Under the pieces are notes generated by a model, which was not told the origin of the DNA, did no database searches, and saw nothing but the letters and a program-made list of their open reading frames with translations. A program made the position numbers and the translations under genes. From Aedes albopictus (Eukaryota > Arthropoda > Insecta > Diptera > Culicidae): a stretch of DNA of 64,000 bases. The stretch covers positions 14,041,346 to 14,105,345 of the forward strand of contig NC_085137.1 of NCBI RefSeq assembly GCF_035046485.1. Reading direction: 5' to 3'. Positions 36,131-49,147 of this stretch are shown piece after piece (position 1 is the first letter of the stretch; each line of letters begins with the position of its first letter).

Positions 36131-37062
36131 TACACTCAAACCTCCATTTAAGTAATGAGTCGGGGATACTTAAATGGATCCATTACGTAAATGGATTCTG
36201 TTTTTGACTTAAATAGAGTTCATGCTCTTCCATTGCAGTTTACGTCAAAATATTTACAGCATTATCGAAATAAGCCAATAGACCGTTGGGCCGAAAACGT
36301 TAAAGGTCGAAAGGGCCGTTAGGCAGAAAATGTTGTGAAGTCGAAGAGGTCATAAGGCTGATATATCGTTTGGTCGGAAAAGGGTCGTGTGGCTGAAAAA
36401 TATTTTTACATCAAAGTGTTTATTTGGCAGAAAAAGTCATTAGATGGAATAAGCCACAAAGCCGAATAGGGCATTAGGCCGAATAGGTCATTAGGCCGAA
36501 TTGATGATTAGGCCGAATTGGTCATTGGGCCGAATAGGTCATAAGGCCGAATAGGTCATAAGGCCGAATAGGTCATTAGGCCGAATTGTCACCTAAAGAC
36601 CTTTTCGGCTTAAAGACCTTTTCGGCCTAAAGACCTTTTCTGCCTAAAGACCTTTTCGGCCTACTGACCTATTCGACCTATTCAGCCTAATGATCTTTGC
36701 GAAGAAGAGATGTTTTCGAAACCGTAGTAGGGTACGTGTGCCATCATTAACCTCACGTTCCCATATTCATCTTATTCGAAAACAAGCGATTACAGCACCG
36801 ATTGATTCCGTTCTTTTTGTTTTCATGCGTGCTCATTTCTAACAAAAAATACAAAAATAAGAAACAAAACAAACAACGCTTCCTTCCGCAATCCTTTGTT
36901 TTTCGTAGGATGAAAATGGGAGCCACATGCTTAAGAAGGGAACCAATACCCTATGTATATTTACATTTGTTTTGCTGGGAATACAGTCAAATTCCATTTA
37001 AGTTACGTTACTTAAATGGAGGGACTTTAATAGGACTCGGCTTAAATGGAGGTATGAGTGTA
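36131..37062. mobile_element. Composite inverted-repeat element around a tandem array
   Basis: ACACTCAAACCTCCATTTAA at 36134 is mirrored by TTAAATGGAGGTATGAGTGT ending near 37061, with further TACTTAAATGGA copies inside. Outside both ends GCGCACCG / CGCGGTGC also face each other. The interior holds the GGCCGAATAGGTCAT array. Confidence 0.55.
36280..36715. repeat. GGCCGAATAGGTCATTA tandem array that flips orientation
   Basis: About twelve units of 17-19 bases (GGCCGAATAGGTCATAA and variants) run forward to about 36585. From 36590 the complement unit (CTAAAGACCTTTTCGGC) runs for six copies. The two halves can pair into a long hairpin. A looser relative with TTTGGCCGAATG lies at 37142-37245. 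Confidence 0.8.
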
Positions 37063-37464
37063 CATCGTGAGCGCGGTGCAGTTTTAGGATCAAATAGGCA
37101 CGGGTCCTGAAAGGTTAAAACAAACTTGTATTAACAATTGAATACGGTGTCTGGCCATTTGGCCAAATGCCGTTTTGCCGAATGTCGTTTGGCTTAACGC
37201 CATTTGGCCGAATGTTATCTGTCTGAAAGGGTCATGTGGCCGGATTATGGTCAAAAGAATTCAATGGCGTGGACAAAATCCGGGTCACATTCTAGCGACC
37301 AATATAATCATCTGAATTATTTGCTTCTTTTAATAACAGGCTATTCTTTCTAGTTTTACCATTAAGAATAGATGAACAGCGAATATTTTTGTCAGAGGTT
37401 TTTCCTTCATTGTATTATAGGCTGTTTTTTCATTCATACTGATATAGTATGCTGGCTTACTTTT

Positions 37465-37950
37465 GCCAGTCTTGGTAAGAAAAAGAAATCAAAACATTAA
37501 AACGTGCGCTTTTTCTGTAAATTGACTTTTAATTTTGAAATGATATTTTTAAGCGTGAATTTTTTTTATTTTTTCTCATATGTTTCCATATAAGCCTGAA
37601 CAATTCCCTAAAAGTACACCATAAAACACTTTTTTGTTGGTCTTGCTATTTTGAGTTACTTCAATTTTAAAAAGAACTTTGAAAAAAGTTACGCCTTCTT
37701 AAAATGTTACTCATGAAAAAATTGTAACATTTTATCTTTTTTTCAAAGTTCTTTTCAAAATCGAAGTAACTCAAAATAGCAACAAAAAAGTGTTGTATGG
37801 GGTACTTTAAGGGAATTCTTCAGGCTTATATGGAAACATATGAGAAAAAATAAAAAAATACACGCTTAAAAATATCATTTCAAAATTAAAAGTCAATTTA
37901 CAGAAAAAGTCCACGTTTTTATGTTATGATTTTTTTTTTCAAGAAAGGCA
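37465..37950. mobile_element. Long-armed foldback MITE
   Basis: Arms of about 200 bases are nearly fully complementary. CTTTTTCTGTAAATTGACTT, CATATGTTTCCATATAAGCC and TTTTGAGTTACTTC-type segments recur inverted around a centre near 37700. One damaged arm copy lies at 38940-39100. Confidence 0.85.
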
Positions 37951-37955
37951 ATATA

Positions 37956-38312
37956 CAGGGGGTGCCAAAATGTTTGGGATAAGCAACTTTTTTTCTCTCA
38001 CAAAAAAATCAACATGCTGTAACTTCTCATGGAGTGCTTCAAAAAATTTTATACATTTATATTGATACTTAATACGACGTTATAACATGTAATATTTTCT
38101 CACAGCGAATACAGTTATAACGGGTTGAAATTTTTATCCATATGGAGGAAAAAAAAAGTCAAATTTACAATACCATGCAAAAATTACTAAATGTGACTAA
38201 ACAGTCAAAATTAGAGATTTTTTCATGCACTCTATGAAAAGTTATAGCATGTTGAACTTTTTTGTGAGAGAAAAAAAAAGTTGCCTATCCCAAACATTTT
38301 GGCCACCCCCTG
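37956..38312. mobile_element. 357-bp Tc1/mariner-type MITE
   Basis: The inverted ends read CAGGGGGTGCCAAAATGTTT and AAACATTTTGGCCACCCCCTG, followed inward by GGATAAGCAAC / GTTGCCTATCC and a long pairing of TTTGTGAGAG with CTCTCACAAA. TA lies directly outside both ends, as expected for Tc1/mariner insertion. There is no coding frame. Confidence 0.88.
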
Positions 38313-38317
38313 TAGTT

Positions 38318-39100
38318 GCATAGCTTACATCACAAGATGGACACTTTTAAGGAAAAAAAATCTAACAAAAACTTTGTGTTGTTAGTTTTTTTAGCGTGTT
38401 GCGCAATAACTCGTACAGAATATATCAAAATTCCGTAAACCAATCCAATAACACTCAATGGACATAAAAGTTAACGATGTTTTTTTTTCTAGCTATTAAA
38501 TGAAAAACTACCGATTAATGGTATCAGGCTATTTATTTTGTGGTATGTATTATCAATTTGATTCAATTATTTTACTACAAGGAGCTACTTACAGCTCCAC
38601 TCTTGGCACGTTTATCTTATGTATTGTAGAACAGAAAATAATAACATATGTACATATTTCATCAAATCACAAGCGCTTTCATTTATATAAAACCCCAAAA
38701 GAAAATTTGTCTTGAGCCCTTTTCAAATCGTAGTCTAGGATGTTTTCAATGTCAAGCTCGTTAAGATATAAAAAAAAACAGATAATCCCATTAAGTTTTA
38801 ATGGTCTGTTATAAGGATTCTAGTTAATGCACACCACGCTGAAAAAAAAACATGAAAAAGTTTTTGTTAGAAAAACTTTTTTTTTTCTTTGAAGTGCCCT
38901 TCGTGTGATGTATAGAGGAAAGTTAGGCAACCATATTTCTTTTCTTGAAAAAAAATCAAAACATAAAAATGTAGGCTTTCTCTGTAAATTGACTTTTAAT
39001 TTTGATATTTTTTAGCGTGTACAATTTTTGGACAATTCCCTAAAAGTCTCTCATACAACACTTTTTTGTACAACTTATCATATTCGAGTTATTTAAAAAT
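38318..39100. repeat. Second foldback plus a partial arm copy
   Basis: CATCACAAGATGGACACTTT and TCTAACAAAAACTTT near 38330-38385 face AAAGTTTTTGTTAGA and CTTCGTGTGATG near 38855-38915. From 38940 on, sequence repeats one arm of the 37465 element (CTGTAAATTGACTTTTAATT, ACAATTCCCTAAAAGT). Confidence 0.65.
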
Positions 39101-39164
39101 ACGGCTCAAAACTTTGAATCTTTTCAAATGTTAGTCTAGGTTAATTTTGAAAAAAAATATATGC

Positions 39165-39270
39165 AAAGTTGCTTGAAAAGGTAAAATCTTTAAACGTACA
39201 AAATTTCATTACATTCTGAGGGGGTATTGCCAACCTTGAAGACGAGTTGGTGCGAAATTCGTCAAGCACG
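39165..39270 (+). repeat. Dispersed repeat, copy 1
   Basis: Shares AAAGTTGCTT, ATTCTGAGGGG, TTGCCAACC and GCGAAATTCGTC in the same order with 42715-42820. The source element is unknown. Confidence 0.6.
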
Positions 39271-39652
39271 TTATATATACTTATGAAAAACATGGATTTC
39301 ACTCACACTTCGATGAATCACATTAGTATCGGCAAAAGGTTAGGCCGATGCAAATATTATTTTTCTTTTATGTCCGAGACCTCTCATCGAGTACGAAGAG
39401 GTGGACAAAAACAAACAAGGAACAAACAAAACAAAACTTTTGAAAATTTTAAAATTATGATCACTATTGAAAACATATTTGTCAACTATTGAAAAATGGT
39501 TTGCTTGAAAACATTTTTTCTATTGAATATAGAGTCATTGGCCGCCATGTTTTTTTTTGCCCCTTCAATATTATGATATTTTTGAAGGGGGTGGTGACAT
39601 AAAACAAATTAAATATTTGCATCGGCCTTATTGAGACCATAACAAATGGCAA

Positions 39653-41045
39653 ATGCTCCATAGAAAATCAAAAAGTTCTCCCTAAAGAATGAACATGTGT
39701 TCCATGAAAAAGTGGAATATTACCCATAATTAATCGAAAACGTTCCATACTTTGTAAAAATTGTACCGGTAAAACATAAAATTTTCTTATTAAAAGTGCA
39801 ATTTTGTACCAATAAATAATACTTAAATGTTCCATAATAAAATACAAATGTTCCATAATAAAATGCAAATGCTCCATAAAAAAATAAAATTGTACCCATA
39901 GTAAATTGAATATTGTTCCATAGAAAAACTAAATTGCACCATAAAAAATCAAAAATGCACCACAGAAAATAGATAAATGCTCCATGTTTGTGTTAACACT
40001 CTGTCTGATTTATGCTTTAGTTGTCATTAGTATCTGTACAGCTATTATTATAACAGTTGGCAATATCATGGCTACCAAGGGCTACCAAGCTACTCGACTG
40101 TGAGATGACCGTAGAATGCGTGAGATAAACAGACTGATACTGAATGGCAGGCATAATTAGCGCGTGAAGTACCTGCATTCCACAGATGCTCCATTTTTAA
40201 ACTGTTAGAGATCTCCAAGAATCTTCTTTCTTAATCTTAAATCCAGTCCCTTTTTCAAATGTAATTAATAGTTAAATAAACGTATAGTCTGTAGTGTGAA
40301 TAATCGTTTAATGTAGTTTGTAGTAAATGTGTTGACAGTGAAATAAAGTGTTTTATGGTGTAAACGTTTTCTTACTGCACTGAACCTGGAACATACCTAT
40401 CTACCGGAACACCTACATACCGACCTGAGAACTGCAGACTCTCGGAACAAGAAAACCTGAACGATCTCTGATGGAACACTTAGTTAAGGTCACAACACTC
40501 CATAAGTGTTATCAAACTGCTCCATATAAAATATGATTTGCTCCATAATAAATTGGAAATGCTCCAAAACTTTCAAAATCTGCACCACTTATGTAGTGCA
40601 ATATAAAGTAATTCAGCACTGCCGAATATAATAAGGCCAACATGGTATTTATGGAGAATTTTTAATTTTTCATGGAACAATTCATTTTTTATATGGTGCA
40701 GTTTGATAATACTTATGGAGCGTTTATCTATTTTCTATGGTGCAATTTTAATTTTTTATGGAGCAATTTGATTTTTCTATGGAGCAATATTCAATTTTAT
40801 ATGTGTACAGTTTTATTTTTTATGGAGCAATTGCATTTTATTAAGGAACATTTTAGTATTATTTATTGCTCCGAAATCGAACTTTTAATGAGAAAATTTT
40901 ATACTTTACCGATACATTTTCTATGAAGTATGGAACGTTTTCAATTATTTATGGGTAAAATTGCACATTTTCATGCAACATATGTTCATTCTTTATGGAA
41001 CGCTTTTTGATTTTCTATGTAGCGGTTCTTGTTTTTTATGGATGC
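39653..41045. mobile_element. Foldback element built of TGCTCCATAATAAAAT-like units
   Basis: The left half repeats AATGCTCCATAGAAAA-type units of about 18-24 bases. The right half, from about 40640, repeats the complement TTTTATGGAGCAATTT. The outer ends also match in inverse (TCAAAAAGTTCTCCCTAAAG and CTTTATGGAACGCTTTTTGA). A solo LTR sits inside the left half. There is no protein. Confidence 0.75.
39985..40497 (+). mobile_element. Solo LTR with 5-base target duplication
   Basis: A 513-base block starts TGTTTGTGTTAACAC and ends GGTCACAACA, the TG...CA ends of an LTR. The same 5 bases, CTCCA, flank both sides (39980-39984, 40498-40502) and restore the foldback unit when the block is removed. 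AATAAA-like signals lie inside. No internal retrotransposon sequence remains, so recombination between two LTRs probably removed it. Strand is assigned from the polyadenylation-like signals and is tentative. Confidence 0.85.
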
Positions 41046-41091
41046 AATAAATAGGCTGCCATTAGTACCAGCTTTTAAAAGAACGGCCCTA

Positions 41092-41400
41092 AGGGAGATT
41101 CCATAAATGGCGTAGCATTTTTGGTCGATTTTTTACTCCCCCTCGTAGCATATTTTCCCATATCTCCCAAGTAACATTTTCAGTTTTATAAAACACTACA
41201 GGATCATCATAAACCTACTTCAATAAAACTCTAGCCAAAGCAACATTATCTACATTGCTTCTACCATAACCTCAGGAAGATTATAATCTTGCTAGTTGGC
41301 CCATCCTGGTGAAGGTTTTGAACAAAAGCATTCCAGCATTTGTAGTAATCATTCCTAGAGTGCTCTACCTAGGTAAATGCTATCCCCACTAATAATGACT
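41092..41400. mobile_element. MITE fragments
   Basis: 41092-41165 carries CCATAAATGGCGTAGCATTT and CCCCCTCGTAGCATATTTTC, one end of the TTA-target MITE type seen at 20636 and 62545. 41165-41400 begins CCCAAGTAACATTTTCAGTT, related to the 15167 family. No complete element is left. Confidence 0.55.
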
Positions 41401-44400
41401 TTCATCGTAACTATTCTGAATTAATAAATTTTATTTTTTCTTGACAGATCATGACAGAACAAAAACCTGCCAGATAAATAATGCAAATAATTCGTTCCAA
41501 ATTTCGCACAGTGAATATTTATCATATAGTGCCGCCAAACCAATTACCCAATGAAATTTAATGTGAAATATGCTAGTAATCGTTAATATAACATAAAAAT
41601 GCCACCATTCATAACATGCTTGAAAATCATCACCAAGCAAGAAAAATCCAACAATCCAATATGTCGGCGGTGAAAATGTATATTTTTCTAAAATCGCCAG
41701 TTTGCCTTCATAAAAGCATCATTTAACACATAATGTCTTGTGATTGCATTTGTAATGATAACCTGTAAGCTAAATGGTTACGTTATTTAAAAGCTAATCT
41801 AAAACCGATTCGTTATTTTTCTACTTATACGAAGACTAAACAGCAACCTGTTAAAAATTTGACAGCTGGAATTTGATGTTTACATTTGAACCAATTAATT
41901 CAGTGAAAGTACCTTATTTTGTGTATTTGTTTATCGAAGTGAAAGAACTACATAAATTACGTATAATGGCCAATTTCCTATCGGCCATCATATATAATTA
42001 TCGAGAAGCGAGTGGTAAGTAGCTGAATATTGAGACGAGCGTTGTGCACGTTCAGCGTGCTTGTCTGGGTCACATAGACCCCAACATCTTACTAAGGTTA
42101 AATTCACCATTGAATATTAAGTGTAGAATTAGCATGTACATTTTACATTATTAAAAATTAAAAATAAAATAAAATAATGTTCTTCGTTTTTTTACAACAA
42201 AGTTCTAATTTGATCATAAAAAATCTTAATTCATATTCATTTGCCACTTTCTGAAGAAACATATTTTATTACCCTTCATTTTCTCTAAACAATTTTGATG
42301 TTACATATTTAGAAAAAAAAAAACTTTTAGAAACTTTTTTCATGTCTTACGTGAGTGAATCTTTCTCATCGTGTTTCGTGCTTACATTGCCATATATAGA
42401 TTCAGTGGCCTCATATCAACCAATGAAACTTTATGGATGTTTTAAAAGGTGCTAAGAAACAATTTAGCATAATCTTATGTTTATCTGGACTACCATTTAA
42501 AAAGGGGGTATTAGGGTGACTAATTTATCGATTTTAATTTTTAAGACCTTCAAGTGATGTTATTTATTTTGCATTTTTTTTTTTATTTTTCTCAAAAGAA
42601 CTATTTGGAATTTCACCATAGGCTGCCAAATAACGCTTTGAGTTACATCGATTAAAAAAATATTTGAAAAAATGGGCTCTTTTCACATGTTAATCAAATT
42701 TCGCGAAAAATAAAATAAAACAAAGTTGCTTAGAAAGACCTATTGATTATGCCCACTAAGTCTCGTTCGATTCTGAGGGGTTGTGCCAACCGCTGGTCGA
42801 GTAGGCGCGAAATTCGTCCATGTATAACCCGTTTAATAATTTTCTTGTGTGTAAAAACACGTTCACCAATGACCAACACACAATTTTCCACCGGTATTCA
42901 TCGTACTAGATATTCTCAAAACTAGTTAGGGAACAGGAAAAGCGGAACTGGATTCCGGTGAGATAGGAAGGATTCACATTTTGAAACCGAAAATACATTG
43001 TATTTTGGCTGCATTGCTGCAGTTTTTAGAGAATGAAATTCTGCAAAACACTAAACCCGTCGAAAACACCATTCACTGGACTCAAATGCGTATTCAGTAG
43101 TGTGTAATCAATGAGAAGTAAGAAATATTAAAAGTAATATGTATATATAGTAATATAGCATCAACTAACGATGGTACACACGCTTAAACTCCAACACTTA
43201 GGGGTGGGGGATATTTGGTATCGGTAATGGTGGGTAAATTTTAGTTTCTTATTTTTTTTTTGTTTAGCAAATCACAAACACAGAGCATTTTACAAAATTT
43301 GCTAATCAAACGATATGCTAGTATTGTACACGTGGATAAACTCTACATTCATCTAATGTCAGCAAATAATAAGAAGTAACTCTAAAACTTAGGGCTGATT
43401 GGTATTTTTATTTGGAATAGTAGCACTACGTTTTTTTTGGTGGGGTCACTATGGTTAGTAATAATGGACACAAACACAATGTTCCCTGGAATTTGCGATA
43501 TTTACGGAACTTTTGTCAAGCCCTGTGGCTGGTGTTTACATTGCAGATTTTTATTTGAGTATTTCGAGATATTAGCGCACACTACAATCAAAGGTAATAC
43601 CCATTCATCATAGGGAACAAACAATTTTTCTCGTAACTTTCATTAGAAAGACCAAAAATGGCCACGGTTTTGCTTGGATAGAGTTGGGGCCAGTTAAATT
43701 GTGGCCACCTCCAGGAGGGAAAGGGATTTACGTATTTGGTGACTTTTTTTTCAGAGTCCTACACAAAACTGGTATCAGAGTTATTAGAGTTGCACAACAC
43801 AAATGTTTTTTTTTGTTCAAACTTTATTCTTAGGTATAAATTTGAATTTGGGGATCATTCTTCGACTAATTGATGCAATGATCGATTTAGATTTACAGGG
43901 AAACGAAACAAATATATGTACACATGGTGGAAAGAAGATTTCGTTTCAAAATTGGAATTTTGACTCGTTACTTCTACTGACTACAGATTGGTCGAATGGA
44001 AAAGAACTACCAGCATTTTTTTTTTATTTCAAGCTCTAAGTAAGGGAAGGAAAAAGCTTTTGTGGAGAAAAAGCAATCTTACATGTCTAACTACACTAGG
44101 TACTTTAAATATACAGACGGTGCAAAACCATTTTTTACATCTAAAATAACTCGGCGTGATTCATGTGATTTGGGTGGTAATCGGGAAACAAGGATAAATG
44201 GTACAAAACTTCATCGAATTATTTTACAGTAAACTTATAAAATCAATACATCTAACTTAAGCCGGAAAAGTTCGATTTTATACACAGTTGAGCAGTACAT
44301 AAATGTTACAAAATGAAACAACTGCACAGAAACTGGAATTCAAAATTAACTTCGAAGCCAACTCAAGTAGATATTCAATAAATCATTCATGTCATCCATG

Positions 44401-46079
44401 TTTAAAGTGTTCTACGCCTAGTAAGCACAACTACATAACAAACGTGTAACTACTAAAAAGCTACGTCAAAAACGAACTTGGTTAACCGAACAAGTATAAA
44501 GTATTGCAAAAGAATAACTTTTGGTGACAAATTTGTGATGTTTCTGGTGAGATGTTGTTATGTTATCAAGAGAATGCACAGACGAAACTAATTTAGGGAA
44601 AGTAATATTTTTAACTCTTTCAACCAAAAAAGAGTTCACAAAGCCCAAAGAAAATCTGTGCAAATGTTACGTAACACAAGGTCTAATGAGTTAATCAAGA
44701 ATATCAAGCTCCAATTCAGTGGAAACAATAGGTGTCCAATTGGTTCTACGTAAATAAACTGGACTACGGTAAAATAAGTGTTCGAAACAATATCCTACGT
44801 TGGAGAAGACGAATCTTTCCTTATTGTAGTCAATAATGTGAATACCAATTTGCAAATAATAGCGAAAAGTCGAACCGAGGTTACATTAAACAAACCACTA
44901 TTTGCAACCTTCGAGAGTGCCTAAAAAACGATAGTAAAATAGTGAGGAAACGTTTCGTAACGCATAAAATCGCTGAGTTCAGATGAGTCTTCAAATAGAA
45001 AATATGTTCAAAAGTAGTAAGTAGCATTGTAGTGGAAAGAGAGGAAAAAGTGAAATGTATCGTAGTAGTAAGAAGCTAACCTCCATTTCAAGAATCTTAT
45101 CACTTCACAACCATTTAGCAACTAGTGTAGTGGGGAGTCCGCTTAAAAATGGATAATAATCTTGCCATCGAAAAGGAAAAACAGTTTTGAGTGTGCGCAG
45201 TAATTTTTTGTTGGATTTTTCTAAAATAAATTTCTGATCGAATTTGTCGTGGTGATTGTATCATTATTTTGTAAAAAGAACGGAAAAGAAAAAAAAACAA
45301 AAAGTGTTGAATTTATTTGATTAGTAGACAATCCACAGCATTTTCGATAATATTTTGCAGTAAATACAGTTGTACATAGTTACATAAAAGCTATACAAAA
45401 AAGCCAATACAGTCAAACAATATACAGCGGCACTTTAACTTGGATAATGTAGACTTTAAAGATATTTTCCTTATGAAAAACGATACTTACGTGTAATGGT
45501 TTAATCGATTTTTATAGTTTGTTTTGAAGCAGTTACATGCATATGAAATATTTTAGATATATTTTTTTGATGAAGACACAACCATTCACAGGCGTAAGCA
45601 CAGCAGAGAAAAATTTGAGGAAAAAGAAAAAATAACTTACGTCAATTAAATCAGTTTTGGAAAATAAAGTAATGTCAGACCACGAAGAAAGAACTAAATT
45701 TTGTTTTTAGTTTTATTATATTGTCTATATATGGATCGAAATGGGTGAAATGTTGTTGAGTTTTCAAGTTAGATATTGTTATTTAGCTCGTTAGGAATGA
45801 TACATCTTCTATTCATCGTGACGGCATGATAAATTATGTAATTGTTGATAGACGGCAGCCTCATTTGGTGTAGGTTGAGTAACATTGAGTAGTCAATACG
45901 TAGATGACCGATTTATATCTTTCTCCCGACCCCGGGATATAATTCTTCATAGACCTTGAGGTCCAAAAACACAACTTCATGGACCTATTGGCTTTTTAGA
46001 AACTTCGTTGAGTTTTCCGGAATTTAAAATTTAAAAGTTACATTACCAACATCTTACAAGATGTCCAAAAAGCCTCGGT
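41401..46079. other. Intron sequence, little recognised
   Basis: Apart from the repeat copy at 42715-42820 (see 39165) no gene, RNA or complete element is recognised. The stretch at 43.2-46.0 kb is unusually free of inverted repeats for this intron. Confidence 0.4.
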
Positions 46080-46700
46080 AGGCACGCTAGGTACGAAAGC
46101 TGTCATCGACTGCGTGTCCTTTAGGAACAAAGACCTCAGCAGGGTTTGCTAAGGCTGAGGAAGTCGTTGCAAATGGCGCAACAATTCCATGATAAGCTCA
46201 CGTCAACGGTGGCAGCAGCAGGATTCGTGAACCAGAAATAACCAAAGCCTGTCCAAGCGGAGGCCTTCGTATTCCCGGAAAGCTCGACAACGCCACTGGA
46301 AGCGACTGTAAACTCGAAGCAATGCTGACGGCTGTTCGGGTCCGTATGAAGTTGATCATCAATATTAACTTTTGTCGATCAGCCTAGACAGCTGTGTAGT
46401 GTCGGTAGCGGTTGTCACAATTGGCTAAGAATAACTGCATGTTCCAGAGTCCATTAAACACGTGACCCCTAATTCATGGTGTGATGCGGCTGTATAAGCA
46501 CCATGCCTAGGAATGAATGGTTAAGGAGGTCTAATAAAATCCTAACCGCTTAACCGAGCCTGTGGAGTACTAGGGCGCCCTCCACAGTATTCTGCCCTTA
46601 CTGCGCTAACCGGAGCAATGGTGCAGTTGACCTTGTGTTTCTCCGAGGTAATCTGCTATTCTTCTTAAGCCTCAACTGCGAGGCTCAATAAGGAGGGGAT
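46080..46700 (+). repeat. Retroelement-like repeat, copy A
   Basis: More GC-rich than its surroundings. The part at about 46206-46309 recurs at 48326-48421, almost unchanged (GATTCGTGAACCAGAAATAA, AGGCCTTCGTATTC, CCACTGGAAGCGACTGTAA). It is probably non-coding or decayed sequence of the LINE whose polymerase relic lies at 47240. It could instead be a separate element. Confidence 0.5.
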
Positions 46701-47239
46701 TATTAGTATGTTGTTTATAAGCTTTAATTATTACCTATATGGCTCTCGCATTGAGCGTTCTTCACAGTATCCTCTGTGTATCTTCGTCTCTGGCGTTCTT
46801 CAATCGATACCGAATTGGTTTTTATCGATGCTCTGTTTTCTTGTTTTGTGATTGTAAGAGTTTGATCGTGCCTAGTTTGGGTAGTGGCTATGATTATGAC
46901 TGCTCAGATCAATCTTCAGCAAAAAAGAACAGCTTTGGTCCAAGAACCTTACTTTCGTAGGGGGAATTTCCATGTAGATGTAATGCTTTAATTAACACTG
47001 CATTGTTTTGATTTTGTATGGGATTTTGAAGTTTCTTGGCCTTGTTGTTAACAACATTTCTGTAAGAGTGAAAGAGAAGGAGAGAATTTCATGCAGTGCC
47101 CTATATGGTTTTGCATTTTGCGTTTGAGCCGATGTTTGCGAAATTGAAAAGGCCATCTCGCGTGTCATGCCTCGAGCCCCAAAATGTTTTGATAAAACTG
47201 CTTGTTTGCAGCCTTGCTATTCCCAAATCTTGGTGGGAT

Positions 47240-47724
47240 TATACTGTCAAGTTTATTCTGTAAGTGGATAATGCATCGTATGAAGGTCAGACCTATCGGT
47301 TTGACCTCTTTCTTCTGAAATGATTAGAACACTTTGTCGAGCATCACACCCGTGATGTTTTTCTGGAAAACAAGCCTCTCCATGAGAGCCAACATGCTTA
47401 CCAAAATGGAAAGGCCACTGTGATTTGTTTACACAATGTTGTTTACGATATCGGAAAAGCATTCATTTAAAAACAATTTTGTTTGGGTGTTTCTTGGATT
47501 TCCAGGATATTTTTGAACACGTACCTTTCAATTCCATATTGAAAGCCGCACGGATTGTCCCATTTATTTCAATGATTTCCACTTGGATTTACCAAATACT
47601 CAAAAATCTCTTTTCGGCATTATGCCAAGAAGCGATTAGGAAATTGAGTGTTTTTGGATGCCCCCATGCGGGAGTCTTGCCACCACTTTTTAGGAATCTC
47701 GTAGCAGAAACGCAATTGAGATAA
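47240..47724 (+). pseudogene. LINE reverse transcriptase relic (R1/LOA-like)
   Basis: Read across frame changes, the stretch gives KVRPIGLTSF, then LHESQHAYQ-like, HNVVYDIGKAF, FGCFLDFQDIFEHVPFNSIL and GCPHAGVLPPLFRNLVAE. These are the reverse transcriptase fingers and motif A region (catalytic Asp in FLDF), and motif B (normally GCPQGGVLSPLLWNLV). The FADD/YADD motif C is not reached. An A-rich tract of about 110 bases begins 55 bases after the frame ends. Stops and frameshifts show it is dead. Confidence 0.75.
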
Positions 47725-47778
47725 CTCAATGTGGCTTTCCTACTTATAATTTTGTCCATCACAAGCCTCAACAGGCAA

Positions 47779-47890
47779 AAAAAAAAATAAAAAAAAATAA
47801 AAAAAAAAAGAGAAAAAAAAAACAAAAAAAAAAAAAAAAGAAAAAAAAAATAAAAAAAGAAAAAAAAAATAGAAAAAAAAAAAAAAAACA
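47779..47890 (+). repeat. A-rich tract
   Basis: Almost pure A with occasional T, G or C over about 110 bases. It may be an expanded retroelement tail or a simple-sequence tract. Confidence 0.85.
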
Positions 47891-48325
47891 GGCTGCTTCA
47901 TTTGTATATCTTAGCTGGGAGTCCGACAGTGGAACTTTGAATCATTTTATATGTAACTACCCAGTTTTTACGCAACTGCGTTTCCGAGTACTCGGTAAAC
48001 ACTTGATTAAGTTAAACTGACCTAAGAAGCCTGAATCTTCAGGATGTTCTGTTGTTTTGAACCCGTTGTGGCAAGTAGCTATAGGCTTACTTTACGCTCT
48101 ATGCGTTTTTTACAGTGCCCTTTTCAGGGCGCTGTTTGAACCCGTTGTGGTACGCTTATGCGATTATGTCGACCCTATTCCCTTACCTTCCCTTTCCCTA
48201 TCCCATCCCTTACTCCTCCCTTCCCTGTCCCTCAGGTAAATGATGAATAGGCTCGTATTCAAAGCGATGGCACAAATTTCCGAAAAGGAGGACAACGTGC
48301 CTCTGGAGCCGACCTACTAATACCT

Positions 48326-48421
48326 GATAGCAGGATTCGTGAACCAGAAATAACCAAAGCCTGTCCAAGCGGAGGCCTTCGTATTCGCGGAAAGCTCGGC
48401 AAAGCCACTGGAAGCGACTGT
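48326..48421 (+). repeat. Retroelement-like repeat, copy B
   Basis: About 96 bases nearly identical to 46206-46309. Sequences beside the two copies differ. Confidence 0.8.
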
Positions 48422-49147
48422 AACAATAAGCAGAAGGGTGGACTTCAAAAGGTATGCTCGACCATAGAGTGGACGCCCCATGGACCCTCGTGCACTAGAA
48501 GAAGGAAAAGTAAAAGAAATAAGGTAGGCAGATTCTTGATCTCAAGAAGGACACTACGTGCAAGGACCAGTCCAACAAATGTCTGGCTTAGCTTCTCCTT
48601 GTAGAGCAAGTTAGATCCGTTAGAGACCCATGTAGCCATGGTTTGGCTATCATTGGCGGACGACGCTGAGGCGTCCATGCGTATTGCTTGTCCAGTATCA
48701 GTTGTCTCAAGGTGGGTCGATCAGTGTGCTTGTTGAGCATTTACCAGTTGCTAGAGATTTATTTATACACTGAGTTAAATGAACTTAAGATTTCCATAAG
48801 ACCTAACTTATGAAACGGCCTTTAAATTATTCATAATGATTTGAATGAATTTCATGAGGTCCCTCTATGCCGCAAAATCGTCCCAGAGCTTGGCTTTTAT
48901 ATATGTTTAACAACATTGTAATCTCAAGCGTTGGTAGCCGTGGGGATTAAACACGAGCTTAGTGATCCCGACGTCCATGAATCGCATCCAGTCTGCATCA
49001 TTTTAAGACTTTTTTTTTACTTTTCCCATAAGTGTATCTTATGCTATTTGTCATAACAAGTACGACCTTATAGCAAAAATTCATAAGGTATTTTGAAGAA
49101 ATTCGTAAGTTTTTTTCGCTGAGTGCAGTGTTTTGAACTGGGACATA

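Noticed and set aside
36280..36715. Possible CRISPR-like array
   Set aside because: Units are contiguous tandem copies without unique spacers, in a eukaryotic genome.
47779..47890. Assembly gap or vector tail
   Set aside because: The A-rich run contains interspersed other bases and follows a LINE relic, so a retroelement tail or simple repeat is more likely.
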